A stretch of 64,000 nt of DNA from Scatocola faecipullorum. Lineage in GTDB: Bacteria > Pseudomonadota > Alphaproteobacteria > RF32 > CAG-239. A program made the position numbers and the translations under genes. The notes below the pieces were generated by a model. That model made no database searches, had not been told where the DNA came from, and was given only the letters and a program-made list of their open reading frames with translations. The stretch spans positions 1 through 64,000 of the forward strand of contig DVNC01000029.1 of NCBI GenBank assembly GCA_018714685.1, read 5' to 3'. Of the stretch, positions 60,579-64,000 are shown in pieces; the first letter of the stretch is position 1; each line of letters opens with the position of its first letter.

Positions 60579-63500
60579 TCAGAAAACATAGTTAAGCCCT
60601 GCGGTAACCGCCAAATCCTGATAATCGCTGCCCGCCGTTGCGCGAACGGTCGAATACATGCTGAAGAATTTACTGAGATCAGCACTTCCACCAATTTCCA
60701 GCCGTGCATACGCGCCGTCGTCAATTTCGGGAGATTTGTCAAGGAAGTTGGTTATGGTGACTTCATCGCCGGAGACCGAATTAAACAGAAGGCTCGGTCT
60801 GATATAGGCCTTGGCATAGCCGCTATCCAGATTCCAGGTGTTTTCGAATTTAACGCCTAAATCCGCCTCCAGAAGAGTCAGGGTATCAAATTCCGCCGTT
60901 TTGCCGTAAATGTCTTTCGCATCGTCATAGCTGAGCGAACGGAAGCTGATAACGGCACTGGGCTCAATGTTGAAACTGTAATTCATGTTATAAACGTAAC
61001 CTGCGGCAATACTGGCGCCGAATTCGGTTGCGTCGCTGTCGGAGCTGACATTGTCTTTGGTTTTGATGTCTGCTTCCTGTATGCCGCCGTAAACCATGGC
61101 CAGCGCCCAGGCATCCTGCCAGTTATGGCGGTAATAAACGCCGCCGCTGTAGCTGTCAATGTCAATTTCGCTGCCGTAGCGGGCAAAGAATTTATCTGCC
61201 TTGCCGTCAAATTTATAATTACCCTGACGGTAGGAGACAAAAACGCCTGCTTTATTGTTGTTATTGTTATAAAGGTCAATTCCGGCTTCCCCGCCTACAA
61301 TGTCGGCTTCATAGTTGACGCCGCTGTCATTGGTAATGGTGTGATAAATCGGCATGGCCCAGAAATTGTAGTTATTGTAGTAGTTTTCAATACCTTTGCT
61401 GTAATAGCGGTATTGCGGCGAATGCATCAGCCGGTTGTCCACCAGATTGTTGTTGCGGAGATTAATTTTGTTGATAACGTTATAAACCATGCTTCGCGTC
61501 TGTTCCAAACCGGCACTTTGCAGACCCATATAGGCCAGTGTTTCGGAATAAACGCCGATTTTGCCGCCGACATTTACCATGTCCATATACCAGTTATGCC
61601 CTTCATTGGACGTATCCCACAAATACGGGCTGGTATTGACACGCCAGATTGTGAAATGAGCGCCTGTGGCCGAATTGTCGTTCGGAGCTTCGAGGAAAAG
61701 GATTTTTTCCGTCGGTTTGGCTGCCGAGGTAATGTTGACATTCAGCTCGCTGGTGCCGGAAACATCGCCGTTGACAACCAGTTTGTCGGTTGTTCCGTTT
61801 AACGTATCGACTTTCAGCGTAATGCTGGAATTCGCCTGTCCGGTGTAATTGCCGGAAATGGTTGTCGTATTGTCTTTGTCGTCAGCCAGGTTTCCGGCGC
61901 TGACCAAATTCAAGTCGCCGGCATTGACGAGAGAACCGGTGATGGCAATATTTTCAACTTCGGAGGTATCCAGAGTTGACCCGTTGCCGATTTGAATGGT
62001 TTTATCGTCGCTGCCCAAATTCAGGTCGCCGGCCAGGCTGACGTCTGCCGTCCCGTCTTTGCCGCCGATATTAACGATTTCCCAGCCTTTGACCGCGGTA
62101 GAACCGTTGTCGCCGTTAGATGAAATATGATAAGAGCCGTCGGCAAAGGTCAGGCTCTTGCCCGCCGTGGTGGCATTAAGAGAATTGCCGAATTTGGCGT
62201 TGACACCTTCGGTCACGGTCAGTGAATTGATAGCTGCATCACTGAATATTTTGCCGTAATCATAGCTGCCGCCCAAAGTTGCGTTGCCTGAAACCGTTAC
62301 GGCGCCGGAGAGTGAAGCTCCGTTGTCAATGGCCGTTTCGGCTTTGCCTTTGATTTCCAAATTCTCAAGCTTGGCCCCGTTTTCCGCCGTAAGTACACCG
62401 CCGTTCATAACGGTATTGTTTGCCGTTGATCCGTTTTTAAGCAGAACCGTACCGCTGCCGTTGATGCTGGTATTGCTGACGCTGGCTCCGTTATTAACCT
62501 CTAAACCTTTTGCCGCGGTTGAACCGGAGGAATTAACAATCGTATCGGCGGCCGTTCCGCTGACGGTCATTGAGCTGGTGCCGTTCAACGTTGTTCCGAC
62601 AGCCGAAGCCCCGGCGGCAATGGTAATATTGGAAGAATCATTGGCAACCGTATTATTGATGGAGCCGCCGTTCTGAACATTGACCGTACCTTTGTGTTGC
62701 AAAACCGTATCTGCCAGTTTTCCGCCGCTCATAACATCCAGCTGGCTGCTGCCGCCTACGATAATGCCGGTGCCCGCACCGTTACTGAATAAGGTGTCAT
62801 AATGTTTACCGTATAAGTCGGCATTTTGAACATTGTTGTTGGTGGTTAAGTGATAAGAACCGGTATCGGTTACCGTCAGGCCGGTAATGGCCTCTTGGGC
62901 CTGTGAAGCCTCCAGCATGCCGTTTCCGCTGACGGTTGTATTCAGGGCTGTTGCATTGTCTTTGACTTCAAGCGTTCCGTCCAGAACCGCGGTTTCGGAG
63001 ACCATAGATGTTCCCGAAGCGATAATTTTTCCGCCCTTGGTAATCGTTGAAGACGCGGCGCTGCCGGAATCTTTGACATTCATCGTACCGCCGTCAACCG
63101 TAGTCGAATAAGCGTTGCCTCCGTCGTTAATGTTGGCTGTGCCGCCGGTGTTAACGGTGCTGGAGTTCGCTTCGCCGCCTTTGTTAACGTTCATAATGCC
63201 GCCTTCGTTGACTTCGGTCATGTTAGCGATACCACCGGTTTCCACATTAAGGGTGCCGCCGTTGTTAATCACCGTGTTATTGACGGTTGAAGATGTCGGA
63301 GTGGTTTCACTGCCGCCGGAATCTCCGGTATCTCCGCTGCCGTCTCCGCCGGTGTTCCCTTCGCCGCTGTCACTGCCGTCGTCGCCGCTGACGCTTCCGT
63401 CTCCGGTTATCCCCGCGTCAGGGTCACTGCCGCCATCTGCCGTCGTGCCGTCATCGGGATTTTCTTCTTCCGGCTGGTCAAATCGAACCTCAACCGTACC

Positions 63501-64000
63501 GCCCTCAATCACGGTTCCGTTGGCCGTACCGCCGTCTCTGATCAGCATATAACCTCCGGTATTGACGGTTGCATCATCCGAAACGCCGTTTCCGTAAACT
63601 TCAAAACCTTTATATGAATTGGAATCAATTGTTGCACCGCCGGAGTTGACAACCGCTTCTGAGACATAACCGCCGGACAGCAGGGCGCCGGAATCAATGG
63701 TAACCCCCTCGGCCGTACCGGTTTCGGCCACATTCATCAATCCGCCGTTAATGGTTGTTTCAATGGCCGAACCGCCTTCGTTTATCTGAACGGAGCCGCC
63801 GGAGTTAACGGTAGTTTTTTGGGCAATGCCGCCGTCGTTAACTGTCATTTTTCCGGTGTCGCCGATTGTGTTTTCTTTGGCAACGCCTTCAGCATTGACT
63901 GTCATTTCGCCATTGTTGTCAATCGTCTGATTGTCACAGCTGCCGCCGGGACAGGTAATGTTGACCGGATCCGTATCGGGATCGGCTGCCCGTGCTTCCG
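60579..64000 (-). CDS. Autotransporter with AIDA-type repeats (N-terminus beyond window)
   Basis: About 1140 residues are in the window. The first visible residues, EARAADPDTDP, look like a signal-peptide end. The passenger is built of AIDA-like repeats (VNxGGxxxx, GGTAN, GGxMNV) forming a beta-helix. It is interrupted by a Gly/Ser/Asp-rich low-complexity segment near 63300-63460. The last 280 residues are an autotransporter beta-barrel (AGVFVSYRQGNYKFDGKADKFFARYG onward) ending VTAGLNYVF. Likely a surface adhesin. Confidence 0.9.
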   Translation of the reverse strand, partial: EARAADPDTDPVNITCPGGSCDNQTIDNNGEMTVNAEGVAKENTIGDTGKMTVNDGGIAQKTTVNSGGSVQINEGGSAIETTINGGLMNVAETGTAEGVTIDSGALLSGGYVSEAVVNSGGATIDSNSYKGFEVYGNGVSDDATVNTGGYMLIRDGGTANGTVIEGGTVEVRFDQPEEENPDDGTTADGGSDPDAGITGDGSVSGDDGSDSGEGNTGGDGSGDTGDSGGSETTPTSSTVNNTVINNGGTLNVETGGIANMTEVNEGGIMNVNKGGEANSSTVNTGGTANINDGGNAYSTTVDGGTMNVKDSGSAASSTITKGGKIIASGTSMVSETAVLDGTLEVKDNATALNTTVSGNGMLEASQAQEAITGLTVTDTGSYHLTTNNNVQNADLYGKHYDTLFSNGAGTGIIVGGSSQLDVMSGGKLADTVLQHKGTVNVQNGGSINNTVANDSSNITIAAGASAVGTTLNGTSSMTVSGTAADTIVNSSGSTAAKGLEVNNGASVSNTSINGSGTVLLKNGSTANNTVMNGGVLTAENGAKLENLEIKGKAETAIDNGASLSGAVTVSGNATLGGSYDYGKIFSDAAINSLTVTEGVNAKFGNSLNATTAGKSLTFADGSYHISSNGDNGSTAVKGWEIVNIGGKDGTADVSLAGDLNLGSDDKTIQIGNGSTLDTSEVENIAITGSLVNAGDLNLVSAGNLADDKDNTTTISGNYTGQANSSITLKVDTLNGTTDKLVVNGDVSGTSELNVNITSAAKPTEKILFLEAPNDNSATGAHFTIWRVNTSPYLWDTSNEGHNWYMDMVNVGGKIGVYSETLAYMGLQSAGLEQTRSMVYNVINKINLRNNNLVDNRLMHSPQYRYYSKGIENYYNNYNFWAMPIYHTITNDSGVNYEADIVGGEAGIDLYNNNNNKAGVFVSYRQGNYKFDGKADKFFARYGSEIDIDSYSGGVYYRHNWQDAWALAMVYGGIQEADIKTKDNVSSDSDATEFGASIAAGYVYNMNYSFNIEPSAVISFRSLSYDDAKDIYGKTAEFDTLTLLEADLGVKFENTWNLDSGYAKAYIRPSLLFNSVSGDEVTITNFLDKSPEIDDGAYARLEIGGSADLSKFFSMYSTVRATAGSDYQDLAVTAGLNYVF

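Overview
The window is a gene-dense stretch of an alphaproteobacterial chromosome. The evidence is a dnaA, dnaN, recF, gyrB replication cluster beside rpsT, an enoyl-CoA hydratase and mutM, an HPr/EIIA-Man nitrogen-type PTS pair, a DnaJ-like protein with an N-terminal Cys/His cluster, an RHH_4-type DNA-binding protein, and an alphaproteobacterial-type heat-shock promoter (CTTG-N18-CCTATAT) in front of dnaK. Base composition is moderate. Many proteins of unknown family, together with a decayed UbiB homologue, suggest an uncultured, possibly gut-associated lineage rather than a well-studied genus. The lineage is inference.

Layout. 1-3.7 kb: polA, REP-like palindromes and a HTH regulator. 3.7-4.7 kb: a non-coding region with two kinds of structured repeat. 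4.7-12.4 kb: gyrB, a two-gene unit (unknown protein plus archaemetzincin-like zinc peptidase), an OmpR-like regulator and a porin. 12.4-16.7 kb: xthA, lolA, three Ser/Cys-rich micro-proteins, an orphan DNA methyltransferase and a PTS-Ntr-like cluster. 16.9-24 kb: recF, dnaN, dnaA, rpsT, enoyl-CoA hydratase and mutM. 24-37.7 kb: degenerate UbiB homologue, RHH protein, J-domain protein, gpsA, LonB-type protease, several membrane/TPR proteins of unknown role, a multi-PAS protein without a kinase domain, and tsaB. 37.8-45.6 kb: dnaK, an AMP-phosphorylase-like enzyme, a 936-residue unknown protein and dnaJ. 45.7-49.9 kb: tsf and rpsB (with a structured leader) divergent from parE. 50-52.6 kb: two GNAT enzymes, micro-proteins and a MerR-controlled operon. 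52.6-59.7 kb: four tRNA genes, lipoproteins, a pair of duplicated periplasmic proteins and a PilT-like ATPase. 59.8-64 kb: a periplasmic nitroreductase-like protein and a large autotransporter running off the right edge.

Most of the window is housekeeping: replication, DNA repair, protein folding, translation and envelope. The most unusual items are: repeats downstream of tRNA-Arg and tRNA-Ala that begin with the last 19 nt of the tRNA, an arrangement like the E. coli tyrT/rtT locus, one of which encodes an arginine-rich peptide; the bacterial archaemetzincin-like peptidase with its unknown partner; the alternating structured repeats beside gyrB; the Ser/Cys micro-protein cluster; and the UbiB homologue that has lost its kinase motifs.
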